64,000 bases of DNA from Anopheles merus (GCF_017562075.2 NC_054084.1:40702197-40766196), one strand, 5' to 3'; shown: positions 1-13,060, numbered from the stretch's first letter. Notes: generated from the letters alone by a model not told the origin. Numbers and translations are program-made.

Positions 1-1436
1 ACCGAAACGAAGGATACTGCACATTTGAATGCACTTTTCTAGCGCTCATGAGTGCGGCCCAAGTGCCGGTGTGTGGTATTTTTATGATTTTATTTCCACC
101 TTGCTTCTCTCTCATCAGTACTGGCGGGGCTGCTTCGAATCAATATTTAAATTTTCACAGTAAATTGAGTCATAACACATTAGCAGCACTTCTCCAACTA
201 ACACTGTATTGGCTCTTCTGGCAGACGATGAAGGGGTTTGGTCGCCTGCTGGCGGGATTGTGTATTTATCCTCGGACAATTATTTAATGACTCAACTCCC
301 AAGTGCAGGGCCGAATGGAACTTAATAAGCTACGGTGGGTGTTTCATTTGGAGGAGAATAAAGGGATAGTAATGTCTTTCTTTGATAAAAATATTATCAT
401 CAATTTACGATTTAAACCTATGTTTCTTTATTCAATACATCAACCACCCACAATACGGATATTGTGCATGGAAATCTTTACCCAAACCATCTGCTAACAT
501 CATACTGAAACATCTCGTCATGCCGTAACATCTATCTACACATTAATTATCTATTTACATTAACTGCTTTCTTCATATAAAAAATAATAAAGTTAGCCGT
601 TCTCTCCTTGGATTACTACAACGGCCCCGATGCTAGGCGGAACGCGCGTCTGTCTGTCTCTAGCTCTTGCACATCCAGCACATTATTTTTCGCTTTTGCA
701 AACACACATCGTCGTCACCGTCGTGGTCATCATTGCATTCGAGACACACCCTTGACGGACGATGTCATTATTTGCATAACGGCATTGATGGCAGATCAAT
801 TAAAATACTTTGCGGACACAGTGCAAACCGAGGACCCTTCAAGTTTATTGGTCAAGCTAATGCGAACTAACTTATGCCTAGTGGGTTAAGCGATTTATGG
901 GCGGAAAATTGAAATATCTTCATGCAGCTTTCACCATTGTGGTATACACTGAGAGTCTCATGAAGACTGTTTTGTTGTTGAAGAAACACCATTGGGAATG
1001 CATTAAGACACCTTGTCATTATCAACACGCTCATAGCTTATCAATATGATAATAAAGGGTAATGAAGAAACAATGTAGACAAATTAAATTTTAGAAAAAA
1101 TACAATTTTTTGTGATTTTTAATGCAGATTATAGAAACACTATAAATGTTAGTAATGAATTATGATAAAGAACAGTTAATTATCAGCATATGTTGTAAAT
1201 CCTCCTAATGATTGCGATATTTCTGAAAAGTATTTTAAACGATTTTACATGGGTTTTGATAGTATTCGCCATATTCTGGGCTGTTTCACATACATTTGTG
1301 GCCTGCTGTGTGACTTACTGTGTGGCCTGCTAAGTTGCCCTTTTTTAAATCTTGTGCGTGATGTGGATTCTGTATGACAGAAGATATAGGAGAATAAACC
1401 CCATCAACCCCATATAAAGAAGAAGAAGAAGAAGAA

Positions 1437-1467
<31 letters not shown>

Positions 1468-1660
1468 AAGAAGAAGAAGAAGAAGAAGAAGAAGAAGAAA
1501 AAGAAAAAGAAGATCTGGATTCGGTGGAGTTCTTATAGGTTCAAAGTCGTTATAAAAATAAATAAGTATCCTTCGAGTAAAAATAAATAATCCTTCATAA
1601 AATCCTTCGAGTGTCATCGAATCTACATTCCGTCACATAGGAATCAGAAATGTGACAGCT
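1..1660. other. Intergenic DNA, no gene seen
   Basis: This stretch is AT-rich and has many stop codons in all frames. The open frames present are under 100 codons, have no recognisable domains and overlap on both strands as chance frames do. The only structured part is a trinucleotide repeat near 1.42-1.51 kb, listed separately. I see no promoter, RNA gene or conserved exon here. Confidence 0.6.
1419..1512. repeat. (AAG)n microsatellite
   Basis: About 90 bases are almost pure AAG/GAA triplets, with interruptions near the left end (GAATAAG) and at the right end, where AAAAAG units appear. On the minus strand it reads as a run of leucine codons, which explains a spurious 90-codon frame there. 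It may be polymorphic in length. Confidence 0.9.
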
Positions 1661-1663
1661 TTA

Positions 1664-2335
1664 GGCGGCGCTCTAGCAGCAATCGAACAAGACATTCGAC
1701 ACGAACAAAGCCATATAATCATATAGAGGTGCACTGTCAGACACAAACAAACAAATAAACAAGACAAACATCGAGTCGAACATGTCAGTTGATTCTGTCT
1801 GTGATGTTTGATACCCACCTGTGCTGTGAGTACCTTGGCTGTCAAATGCTTCGCAGCTTCAGTAGATAGTATTCAATTAGGGACAATTTCAAGTTTGTTT
1901 ACGTATTTTGTCTCTTTTTCTTCTAAAAATTGCGTGCAAAATATTTAAATTAGCTATCAATAATTATTGTTTGCTTCACAATCAATTATAACATCAAATA
2001 TGCAGGTTTGAAACGTATTAAACTATTGCGTGTACATAATGCATGTGTATGCACTGTTTGTGTTTTTGCATGGACGTTTGTTTACATTTTTCAATATTAA
2101 ATTTGAATGATTTTTATGTTATTATTGATGTGAATAACTAGTGAATTATTAGTTGAATCGTCCCCCTGCAGATGAATATTCATTAAAACTATGAAAATGT
2201 TTCATTTTCGAGATGAAAAGGTAGGTGTATTGCAGTGCATCATGACAGGTCTATAAGACATCGAACAGCTGATAGAGCACTTATCGAACAGAGTCGTGTT
2301 TGTTTGTCTCGTTCGATTGGTCCCAGAGCGCCGCC
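1664..2335. mobile_element. Harbinger-like inverted-repeat element (672 bp, non-autonomous)
   Basis: The left end reads GGCGGCGCTCTAGCAGCAAT and continues CGAAC. The right end, reverse-complemented, reads GGCGGCGCTCTGGGACCAAT and continues CGAAC, so terminal inverted repeats of about 25-30 bp are visible. The element is flanked by TTA at 1661-1663 and 2336-2338, a three-base target duplication. TTA/TAA duplications are typical of the PIF/Harbinger superfamily and of the TAA-type MITEs described from Anopheles. No transposase frame is present. Its left 120 bp is shared with the shorter element at 22790-22953. Confidence 0.8.
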
Positions 2336-2338
2336 TTA

Positions 2339-4690
2339 TCACCAACGCACCAAAGCAGTAATCACACGAGCCTTATATTGGTAAAAATATACAACCAGGA
2401 ATACCCATTCAAAACAATTTTCAAAATGAGTCTTACGCTATCTGAAAAATGCAAATTTTAGCATTCACATTCATGTCTAATCTAGATCTAACCGACGAAC
2501 ACCTATGCCTAGCCTGAATCTGGTCTGGAATCTCAAACGTCTCAATCTGTAGTCAATCTGTAGCGTCTTTAAATTGGTCCACTAGCAATACAAAAAAAAC
2601 ATAGTTCTCGAAAGAAAATATTTAGAATGAACTGTTGAAACAGAAGCCTCAAAATTATGGTTTGCGATTTTGAGGTAACACAACATCGGTACATTGTTCC
2701 TACAACGACATAAAAATTACATCTTTTTTTGCATATTCGTTAGGTTTAAATACGGGGTCCCGTAGTGTATATATGTATATTACAATATCCAGTGCTGGCT
2801 TATGGTTAGTTAGGATCTTTGAGGATCAAAAACCTATGCATCAATAGTCAGAAGAGCGGCATATTGCACGAAAATACGAACAAAAAGATAATTAACCAAT
2901 GCACTCATGACATTTTTTTCGTAGTGAACTTATAGTTGTACTATATTGGCAAGGTCTATATACTCTTATGACTTATTTGCTTTACATAGTTGCTTCACAA
3001 CGTTACACTGTTTCATCCATTGCGCTCAATACAAAGCGAGACTTTTTCCAGAAAACCCGGTCAATGTTTGTATCTTCACTCGATACACCTCCTTCCATCG
3101 GCACACTTGCAAACCACTCCATCTCCTAGCGGAAAAGTCGCCTTCAAACGGTCACCTAATCCTGTCGCAACTACAACCACAGTCAAGCCGGAAAAACAAA
3201 GACCCATAAACGGTTATCTCACCGTACCACCGTCTCGGCGACCCGGGGGTAAAAACCGGGAGTTCGACGCAATTAAAATTTAATGTCCCACATGATTCGA
3301 AATCGCAGCGAAAATCGTAAAACGTAAAACCCGATTCACCCGTAATCGGATACCCGGCGTTTCCTTCTGAGGTGTGGTGTGTATGTATGCTTTTTTTGCA
3401 TCCAGTATCCTTGTGTGTGTGTATCCTCCCCACATTGGCTCACATATCATCGGTCCTATTTTCAATTAAAGTTAATACGATTTTGATAGAACGATCCGTA
3501 GCCGACGATGGCCGTGTGGACGCTGGTCGTCGGCTTGAAGCAACGAACCATTTTTATGATGATTCCCTCAACCTACCCCGCGCCCATCCGTCACACCAGT
3601 CAGTTAACGGTTTTCATTCGGTTGTTGTGTATGCCAGGACATGTGCGTTTGTGTGATAGGCGTCTTCAACGCTGCCTATTAAAGGGGGTGCGTTTTCCAC
3701 GCGATTCCGCCATAGCTGCAATCGTCAGCATAAATTGGCTCAACCGTTTATGGCACAAAGCGTAATCAAGGGTGACGATTTGCTCTCACAACACATCAAA
3801 TGTGGAGCAAGAGTTTGTGTGCTAAAAACTACATTACTTAAGAGTTTGAAGCGCTCAAACTGTGTTGAATATATTTTTTTATTAACATCAATACATCGAG
3901 CTTAATTAGTTTTCCCACGACTACCAGCAAACGATGAATGACCTCCGTCGAAGAGATGGAAGACCAAAATTCAAAGGTAATATTCCAACTTATGCTGCCT
4001 TACACTCTGGTGCAAATGTGTTAAAAGCACTCCATCAACACATCCCACACACCGCCGAGCACCGAGGACAATCTCTTTCTCTCCTAGCCCCAAACCAAAC
4101 CAAAACTGCTCTATGGGACCCCTCAGCCCTACACAGCCCGTAAAAAAGCGTTTCCCAAGCAAAGTTCAAACCGAAGCGAAGGGAAACAAACAAACCCATT
4201 ATGTCGGCGTCAAACTTGCGCGATCTGTTGCTGTTGCTTTTTTGTCGCTAGTTTACGATAAGGTAAACAGGTAATTTGCCCTGCTTTTTTTCTTCCTTTT
4301 CTTTTAGTGTCTTTCAAATGTTTAGTCAGCGCGAGATTTAACCAATCCTTCCGGTGGTTGCGCACGCTGTTTGGCTGGGCTGGAAGTGCATCCGCGGGAA
4401 AACGGGATGCGCACATCTTCAGGTCAGTGATGCAATGTGAAGGCAAGATGTTGTGTAGTCGGTGGAAAGGGTAAGACAGCCGCGCACACACACGCACACA
4501 CACGGATGTCACGGTGTATTGGTCACGCACTGGACACACACACGCGCGGTGGCAAGGGTTCGCGCTAATGACGCGCTCCAGCCGCGCTCAGACGACGCTC
4601 GACAGCGGTTCAATGCTGAACGCGTGTGGCCCCGCTGCGTAGAGTGTGTGCCGTTCGGGTTTTATAAGTGTCACCGGCTGCATTAGAAAG
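2339..4690. other. Intergenic DNA upstream of the Wnt gene
   Basis: No coding exon is recognisable. The left part is AT-rich. From about 4.45 kb the composition rises in GC, with interrupted CA repeats near 4.48-4.55 kb and a TATAAG at 4663-4668, which could mark the approach to the Wnt promoter. A small perfect hairpin with a GTTTGA/TCAAAC stem lies near 3.85 kb. Promoter assignment is inference only. Confidence 0.45.
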
Positions 4691-5886
4691 AGTGAAATAT
4701 TTTTTAAAAATTAAAATTAGTTTTTACTAGTGCTGGTATACTGTTGAATGATCATATCGTAGATCTGTTCGAGTTCGCACGCCGGCTACCCAACGTTTGA
4801 AGATGTTAATTTCCCCGTTCGCATGTTCACTACCATTCAGCAAAGTGTGAGCGAAAAGAACAGCCGGGGAATGTGTTTTCCATTCTAGCAATCCGAACAC
4901 CGAAATCCGAACACCGAACGCCCGTACACCGAAGGACCAAGAAACACATCGGAAAGCTCGCATGGTGCATATTGTGCGTTGTTGCTCTGGCCGCTTTGGT
5001 TTTTTTTTGCATGTTTGCCTTTTGAGGTTTTGGCTTGCGCGTTTTCGGCCTGTTTCGGTTTCGGCCGCGCCGTGCGATTGTGCGTCGATACAGTGTCGAA
5101 AACCGAACGCGAATGGGAAACCGAACCACCGGCAATCGAACGGCGAGCCGGCGCTAAAAGCCACCCGCTCTCCGTCTCGCTCGCGGCGCGGAACACGGTC
5201 GGATTGGACACGGCGAGCGTTGGCGGAATCTCCGTGCACCCTGTGCATCGAAATGTGCGAAATATGCTACAGTCGATCATCGAACGACGCCGACTAAGGA
5301 GGCAAAACGGATGCGTGAATTGTTTGTTGCGAAAGGCCGACGACGCCGTGAAAGAGTGCTTTCGAATCCTTCGCAACGCGTGATGTACTAAACGGGTGTG
5401 TGTGGGCTGCGTAGTGTTTTTCGTTTCCAGAAAAGTGACAGGCTTAAAACAGTGCTGCCCGTTTTCAGTCTACAATATTCGCCATTTAATATTCGAGTTT
5501 ATCGCTTTTCGCTCGCTTCCATCATCGCCATCGACGACAGCATGGACGACCGACGACAGTGGCCCGCTGGAGCCGAATCGAAACCTTTCGTACACGCGTT
5601 GACAGTCGCTCGTTAGTCGGTGTTAGTGTGCGGTCCGGTGTGGATGATTTGGTTTCACCGTTCGCCGTGGTGATTTTGGAGCTTAGGTCGATCAAGAAGT
5701 CGCTCAAGAAGCAAGATTTTCGGCCAAACAATCGCACCATTGTGAATTGTGTCCTAGATCGTGGTGAAAGGTGGTGATGGCTTGGATGGGCCGGTGTTTC
5801 GCTGCTGCTGATTGAGAACTGCACGCACGGATTTTGTGATTTGTGGATTGTTTTCTTCAAGTTGTGATTGTGGTGCTTAAAGCCCG
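4691..5886 (+). promoter_or_regulatory. Probable 5' leader of the Wnt gene with upstream open frames
   Basis: About 1.2 kb of GC-rich, CG-dinucleotide-rich DNA lies directly before the Wnt start codon, unlike the AT-rich flanks. It contains several overlapping short open frames on both strands (for example 4979-5383 plus and 4727-5248 minus) with no recognisable domains. A leader with upstream open frames is the simplest reading. Where transcription starts, and whether this leader is itself spliced, cannot be settled from sequence alone. Confidence 0.45.
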
Positions 5887-6550
5887 ATGGCCAGGAGCGA
5901 GACGGACTCGGTGGGTGGGCCCGTGTCACTAGGTAGCAACGGGAGGTTATGCGGTGGTAATCGGGCCCGGTCCAATGGATGGTCCTTTCAGCAGCGGAAC
6001 GTATTCGCGTGTTTGCTCGTACTGTGTGCAGTTTGCTGCTTCATTGAGTGCAACGATGTCATCACGTCGAAAGGGTAAGTTGGAAATAAACTGTCTAGTT
6101 AGTCATTAGTTGAAAATAATCATTATAAATGTCAGAAAATTATATTAACCAAAATCGTAAGCATTTTTGACAAAGGATACACGTTACAGCGTCATGCAGT
6201 TGAACGAGAACGGAATTTTCACTGTCTGACTGTCTGACTGTCTGAATTCAAAATTAGCTTTAATAATGATAACAATCATAAAACAGCTTGCATATTTTTT
6301 CTTATTGGATAAATTTCAAACTGAATTTTGAATGCAAACGGGTAGTATCTTTCGATAACAGATACAGCTTTTTGTGATTTTAGATAACAATTCTTAAAGT
6401 ATGGCTTACAAAAATCATTTTACAACGATATATTTTTGTACAGCAAAACAGCATGGTCATTACTGTAAAAAAAAACAAAACAATAGAATTGTTTTGTGTT
6501 CTACAGCACTCATTTAATTTATTTATCTATTTATTTATTTTGTTATCTAT

Positions 6551-6606
<56 letters not shown>

Positions 6607-9600
6607 TTTCTTACATAATTATACACATTGAAAGATATTGAATTCTTTTTACGATCAATTTAAAGTATTATCATAAGTTCAAGCCATAAATAATAATATT
6701 AAAATATATGATCATGTACATCATACAGATGCTATATACATAAAAAAGGATAATATAACCATTGCAACTAAAATAGCCATTTATGTATTTAAATTGAAGG
6801 GTTGTTATTAAAAAACATACTATAGCATTTACTACAGTCAATTAAAACAGATCTTTACAGACCAATATGGCTTAAATTTCTACACGAAAAGATGATACTT
6901 TGTCCTTAGCCTTAGTGCTATCTCATTAGCCGAGTTAAAGGACTAACGCTTTTGGTATAAGGAGTTTTTTATTATTTTTACAGCTAATTTTATTGAATAT
7001 AATGTTAATTACTCTAATGATCGATTCTCATAAAGCTACGTATATTCGCTGTTTCCCTGTAATGAATACATCCCATTCGGCTAATGCAAAACCAGCCCCT
7101 CATTTACATTCTCTGCTCAAACAATTATTCACCTGTTTGAGCAGTTTCGCTGGAAGTCAATAATCTTAACAACTGTATTTACGCGCTGACGCACCCGAAA
7201 AACGGCCCAGTTCCTGCCTACACGAGGCGGTCCATCTCGACAGGCTTGTCAAATATTTACTACTTACGGCTTTTCTCCCACGATGTGCGGCGTGCACAAT
7301 CCGTCCTCGGTGCTCTCCTGCACCCACCTCCACACAACGACGACCGGATATCCGCGATCCTGCTAAATAAACTTCGGCACCACGCGCGCGCGCCAGGATG
7401 AAGCAGAACGGTGCGAGGAACGTACGGGCAGAATTAATTTACATCGATATCGGTTTGCAAATTTTCCCTCACATCAATTATTATAATTGACCAACAGCAA
7501 ACGATGATTTGCGTTGCCCATTGCGTTACCCAGCCACTTGCGTGCTGCCCCGGCTCCCTCGTTTGCTTTGATTGAACGGGCAGGCATGCGGCGGCTTACA
7601 GCGACCGGTTTGTGCGCGCTTCGGTAAGTGAAAACGAAACCGACTTTCAAAACATTTGGCTCCATTTACATGTGCAGCCCATCCTCCGGCCCCCCCTTGC
7701 CTTACCCACCCACAGCAGGTGGTGCTGGGTAGCATTCCAAAGATACTTAAATCTCGAAATGAGCGATAACGTGAAATCGAATTAAAATTTATAGACATTT
7801 CCATGCACATTCCCTTCCCACCCCCGGGGTTGGGGTTTGGACAGTGGTTGACTTTCCACGCGCTCGGAATACATTTTTTCCTCGATGCAGTGTGTACAGC
7901 GTGCATCCTAACGGGAACATCAGCCAATCTGATCGGAATGCGCACTCATCGCACACACATACGTAGATCATCAAAAATTTATCTCAAACAACAATCAGCA
8001 GGGATGAAGGATACATGTACAACACATGCACACAAAAAGCTTTATATCGGTGATCGTTTTGTGGTTGCAATGGTGCTTGGTCCCCACCAACTATGTTGCA
8101 AGGAATGCAACAACTCTGTTTGTCCCATCGAGCATACTGGCGCGTTTGTGAGTGATTTGTGATGATGAGTGTACACTCAATTCCATACAATCAGATTATT
8201 GATGTGATATTTTGTTTTTATATTGAGCGGGAAACAGTGGCAAATAATACCGCACCGGTCATGGGGGGGGGGGGGACAGTTGGGACAAATTCCAAAACAA
8301 GCAGAAATGTATAGCGTACCTTTGGAACTATTTTTCGAACTGAATACCAGCCATTTGCTTGCCTCTCAGGTACGCTCTCGTCCCGGGCCAAACTCTATTG
8401 CCAAATATTTTAATTGATTTATGCATATTTTATACAGTAATGTCAACGAAACGATTGCATTCTGTGCAGAAATGGTTAACTCTTGCAATTGATGCATACT
8501 TTCGATGGCATACTGAAACGAATGAATTTTCTGGAAAATCCTATCCAGGAAATTGTCTTTATACGCAAGTCTATGGGAAATTTAATTTGTGAATAATGAA
8601 TATGTAGTAGTAACAAATTAAATCTCTTTAATTAGCATTAAACATTTAAATTTATTCTAAAAAATTGCGAAATAGGACGATTGAACATGTTTAACAAACA
8701 AAATCTTCATTAGCAATCGAGACCTATCTGCTTCCTGTTTTCAAAATCAAATCTCGTGTTTATTTTTCCTCTACATTTCTTGCACCAAGTCACCGAAACA
8801 ATGAGACATCTCAATTTTGCCCGGCACAAACCAACCGGCTCTTAAAGCGCACCCTTTAAACCGTACTTATCCCTTATAATTGCGTCTAGATGGCAAACAT
8901 CAACGAATTTTCGCTGTTTAGACTGCATCCTTCTGTATGCTGAAGTCTACTTGTTTTTATGACTTCGGTCTGCGCTATACTGGGTGCCCCGGCTCTGGCA
9001 GGAATGGTCCCTTCGCCATCCGGAAAAATAATCGTTGAATGGTGCGGAAAATCTACTCAACAAGTGGCCCCATTCGCCGTGGACGCAGCACTCCATTTCA
9101 TTGCTGCTGCTGCTACGCGGCAATGGTTAGGTTGGGGCTTAGAATTGTATATTTTAATAAGTACGGCTTCAGTTTGCCTTCTATTCTCTCTGACATCTTC
9201 TTACAGCGAGACCCCTCACCTGCTGCCTCCGCCCGATTGTTCCGCACAGACAAATCTAAATAAAAGTGGTTAAAAATACAAATCTCCCTTACGCTCAGCA
9301 AACTGTTACGAATCAGAACATACGCATAAACATGTGCGCCCAACCCCCATTCGCTTACGGGCGCTTTGTTACCTTTCGCAGATGGTGGTTTTTCGCGATA
9401 TGAAAACATCTTTTCCCGCGACCCGGTTGCATTTGTCGCATAAAACGGCTGGACGAATGAATGGCGAAACGAGGTGGCTTTGTTTTCTTATTTCCCGCGG
9501 TCTGGCTCATTTGGTTTCGCCTAAAGCTGGCACCAAACGACAGTTGAAGTCAATTTCCTTATGAAAATATCTATTAAAACCGCCTGTAGAAATTAAACCA

Positions 9601-12376
9601 AGCGGTTTCCCTACCCGTATGTGAGTTTTCATTAATTTTATGCTACTCCATTGCATATTCGATGTGAACTGCACCATCAATGGAGTGGGGTTGGGTTTTA
9701 GCGGAAAATGACACTCGGTAAACATTGGAGACCCACCCGGATTCTTCAATCCCGTCCGTCGTGGATACTGCATGGACGAAGTTGCTTGCACACTTGCGCT
9801 GCTTGAGAAGTATCGGGTTTTATGTGTAGTGAATGCGGTGCAATGGGGTAAAGATTCCCCTTGGTGGGATAATGTTCGCTAAATGACTGCATTACCTGGC
9901 ATGTACGTTTAACGGATTGTTGCTTTTGTGGAGGGGAATGGAATGGTTGCGACGTCTTTAGGATTGCCGGTAACGATCTGCAAACAAATATCTCGTTGTT
10001 TTGTTGGTTTTCGGTTCTGCAGGCAGTTTTTTCAATAGAGAAGATCATAATAAAAGAATATATTGGTTTTCAGCATGCATTCGGTTTCGGATGGGGCTCG
10101 AGTGGTTTGCTTAACCTACTCGGCTAATTAATTTGTTGCTAAATAATGTGACGAATCACTTCATCGGATGATTGCGTTCCTTGGGTGGCTGTCAGACACT
10201 CAGCATGTCTTTCAAATCGGTATTGATATCTATAACTGCTGCTAACTGATGACATAATGTTGTATTATTTGTACAACATAAACTAAATTTTACTCAAATG
10301 CGTGATAAGCATAAAGAAACATGGAAAATTATTAAGAAAAGTATTTTGCCACTTGAGCAGCTAAATAGGATAATTATTACTTTCGAAATCAATATTTTTG
10401 GATGGATAAGTCGATTCTTACAAGTTTGGACGAGTTAGATTTCCTCTTTATTCGGAAAAGTAAAAATAAAAGGAAGAAGAAGCACAAGAGAGAGAAGAGT
10501 TGAGCAAACCCAGATGGTAGATTAAAACAAGAAAAAAGAGAAGGACGGGGGAAAAAAAGAAGAAATTAGATAAATAATTAATGGATTTCTTGGAGTACTG
10601 TCCTCAGATAAATCCAACCACAGAATTTAACATGTACCGTTTATTACATACCTAACGGCGTACTTTGTTGTGCTGCACATTGCATACGGTACAAAATAGT
10701 CTGTAAGGCATATTGCATACAGTACTCGGCGCTCTGAGCCAAACGTCTTACGTGGTATGCAATTCGCATATCTTTCACGCCGCATTGTATGCAATACGCA
10801 ATACACACCTAATTTGTGACGTTTCATTTGAACGGAGTCGAATTTGAATTTGTGTAATTGATTCTCGTAAAAAAATAAAAACAAATAAAAAAGGAATATT
10901 TTTTATACGATAGAACATAAGCAAACAGTTATTTTTTATGATTTCTCTCTAATACCCCTGTTTCATATTTTCCACTTACAGAGAACTGCCAGCAGTATCA
11001 TCAGTGAAAAATACTGTAATGGCCGTTTTCAGTCCAATGGTCAAAGCGCCCGGTCCTTGCAAGTTTTTAGCCGGTACACGTAAACAGAACCATCAGTGTC
11101 GGCGCGATATCGGGCTACCAGAGGCCATCAAGGAAGCGCGTCGGTTGGCGGTCACCCACTGCCAGGAACAGTTCCGTTACGACCGGTGGAACTGTTCAAT
11201 CGAAACCAGGGGAAAACGAAATATTTTCAAAAAGGTGCGGTACATTATACATTCAATCACAGAGCTTCTTCTTCTTCTTCTTTGGCTCAACAACCGATGC
11301 CGGTCAAGGCCTGCCAACACACTTGTGGGGTTGGCTTTCAGTGACTTATTGATTTCCCCCCATAGCAGGATAGTCAGTCCTACGTATGGCGGCACGGTCT
11401 ATTTGGGGCTTGAACCCATGACGGGCATGTTGTTAAGTCGTACGAGTTGACGACTGTACCATGAGACCGGCTTCACAGAGCAGTTACAAAAAAAAAAATA
11501 AACCTTGAAAACACGCTTTTTGCCACAGGTTTACCGTGAAACAGCATTTGTGCACGCACTCACTGCTGCCGCCATTACGCACGCGGTCGCCCGTGCCTGC
11601 GCGGAAGGCAAGATGACCAAGTGCCAGTGCGCATCGGAACGCAAACCGGAGGCGACCAGTCTTGCCTGGCGCTGGGGTGGATGCAGTGACAATCTCAAGC
11701 ACGGCAAACGAGTCGCACGAAACTTTCTCGAGCTGCAGCCGAAAGCGGGTGATCCGGTTGCCGAAATGCTACGACATGATAGTGAGGTAAGGATGACAGA
11801 TTAGCATGGGGAATGAGAGCAGCGTGCATGATCTTCTGAATGTATGGTTTGGCAGGTTGGCATAAGTGCAATTACCAGTGCAATGACGGATCGCTGCAAA
11901 TGCCACGGCGTTTCGGGCTCATGCTCGATGAAAACGTGCTGGAGAAGGCTCGGTGACTTCAATACGACTGCAGCACTGCTGAGGACAAAATACCATCTTG
12001 CCATACGGAAGATTCCGATCAACAACAAAACAACGCGTCGATCGGCACCAGGGATCTTTCGTCCAAGGGTAAGCTTTGTAGGTTAAGTAGTAAAAGAAAA
12101 GCAGAGACAGCAATACATAACGAATATTGACATCACCAGGAAACGGTCTACGATCAGCTATACTACTTCGAAACCTCGCCAACGTTCTGCTCGGTGACGC
12201 GTGGCCGACGCTGTCTGCATCCGGACAACTGTGCGACACTCTGTTGTGGACGCGGCTACACCACAAAGGTCATCAAGACGCTCGAAAAGTGTCGCTGCCG
12301 ATTCACCAACGGACGCTGCTGTCAGGTCGTGTGTGACTATTGCGAAAAGTACGAAGATCGATATTACTGTAAATAG
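5887..12376 (+). CDS. Wnt9: Wnt ligand, Wnt9 subfamily (Drosophila Wnt4-like)
   Basis: This gene encodes a secreted, cysteine-rich lipid-modified signalling ligand that acts through Frizzled receptors. Five coding exons join with consistent phase: 5887-6074, 10982-11234, 11529-11786, 11856-12068 and 12140-12376, giving 382 residues, a normal Wnt length. The N-terminus has a polar stretch, then a hydrophobic segment (about residues 38-54) that can serve as signal sequence. Exon 2 carries the cysteine-containing start of the Wnt domain and ends with RWNCSIETRGKRNIFKK, very like Drosophila Wnt4. Exon 4 carries the hallmark CKCHGVSGSCSMKTCW; Ser253 in GVSGS is the expected palmitoleoylated serine. 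Exon 5 has the cysteine-dense C-terminal domain ending CEKYEDRYYCK. Splice sites are good (GTAAGT, GTAAGG, GTAAGC; exon 2 uses GTGCGG). Subfamily assignment rests on remembered similarity. A SINE sits in intron 2. Confidence 0.93.
6075..10981 (+). other. Intron 1 of the Wnt gene
   Basis: The 4.9-kb intron runs from a GTAAGT donor at 6075 to a CTTACAG acceptor at 10981. It is mostly AT-rich. It contains a TTTA microsatellite (6.53-6.61 kb), a run of 13 G at 8263-8275 and a cluster of TTGCATAC motifs near 10.68-10.80 kb. GC-richer patches at 7.2-7.9 kb and 8.9-9.5 kb could hold enhancers, but no coding exon is convincing. Confidence 0.6.
6527..6606. repeat. (TTTA)n microsatellite
   Basis: Roughly 80 bases of TTTA/ATTT tetranucleotide repeat lie in the first Wnt intron, pure from about 6549 and slightly interrupted at the left. 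It creates a false open frame of alternating Leu, Phe, Ile and Tyr. Confidence 0.9.
11266..11472 (-). mobile_element. tRNA-derived SINE (SINE200-like) in Wnt intron 2
   Basis: Read on the minus strand, the 207-bp element begins with a Pol III promoter: box A TGGTACAGTCG (plus coordinates 11451-11461) and box B GGTTCAAGCCC (11406-11416). It ends in an AAG-repeat tail. A 9-bp target duplication TCACAGAGC flanks it at 11257-11265 and 11473-11481. Length, tail and tRNA-related head match my memory of the abundant An. gambiae SINE200 family. It lies antisense to the Wnt gene inside a 294-bp intron. Confidence 0.88.
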
Positions 12377-13060
12377 TAGCTTCATGGTGCATACACTGGC
12401 ACATTTATTTATTCCCATTCACAGTACCATGTAAGAGTAGAGCTGCATAAACGTAAACCATTCTGTAACAAACAGGAAGAGTAACTTCCTAACATGAATG
12501 TAAGTTCACACGAGACGTTCATGCTCACCATAACATCCTAAACATAACGATCCGAAACATTGTTTAAAGGAAACAGAAAAAGAAACAAAGAATAACTATG
12601 TCAGTCTGTTTCTTTGTGTACATTTTGATTGCAAACATTTACGGAAACAAAGCTAACCAGCACAGCACATTTTAGACTACACAATCTCTGGTGGCCATTC
12701 AGTATAAACTCTCTAGTTCGCATATCTTTAACGAATTTCAAAACAAACTATCCATTTAAGCATTTACTCGTAGTCAGTGTCAAGCGTGTCTGTAGTAGTT
12801 GTAGTTTTGTTTCCCCCGTGGTATATATGTTCTACTCACGTGCTTGAAGAATTTGATAAAACAACGCGAGGGAGAAAACGAATTGGAGTGAGATAGTAAG
12901 AGAGAAAAAGAAAGAGAGTAAGAGAGAATGAGTGACAAAAGAGAAAAAATATAGTCCATAAAAGTCACAGCATCCAAACCCTAATATAGGTTAGTTTTAC
13001 AAAACATTCTTTCCTAATCTACAGCAAGTAAAATAAACATAAATAAAATGTACTAGTTGT
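12377..13060 (+). other. 3' untranslated region of the Wnt gene
   Basis: Non-coding DNA follows the TAG stop. AATAAA occurs at 13032-13037 and again at 13042-13047, giving a 3' UTR of roughly 690 bases. A GA-rich stretch lies near 12.86-12.95 kb. The exact cleavage site is not visible. Confidence 0.6.

Noticed and set aside
1419..1512. AAG repeat as the tail of a second SINE
   Set aside because: The adjoining sequence lacks the tRNA-like head and box A/B seen in the element at 11266-11472, so it is treated as a simple microsatellite.
4727..5376. Minus-strand frames of 101-173 codons upstream of the Wnt gene
   Set aside because: Several overlapping frames exist on both strands in a GC-rich leader. 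None has a domain or splice sites, so these are best read as chance frames.
8263..8275. Run of 13 G as a G-quadruplex or regulatory site
   Set aside because: A single homopolymer without further G runs nearby; it may be a simple repeat or a sequencing artefact.
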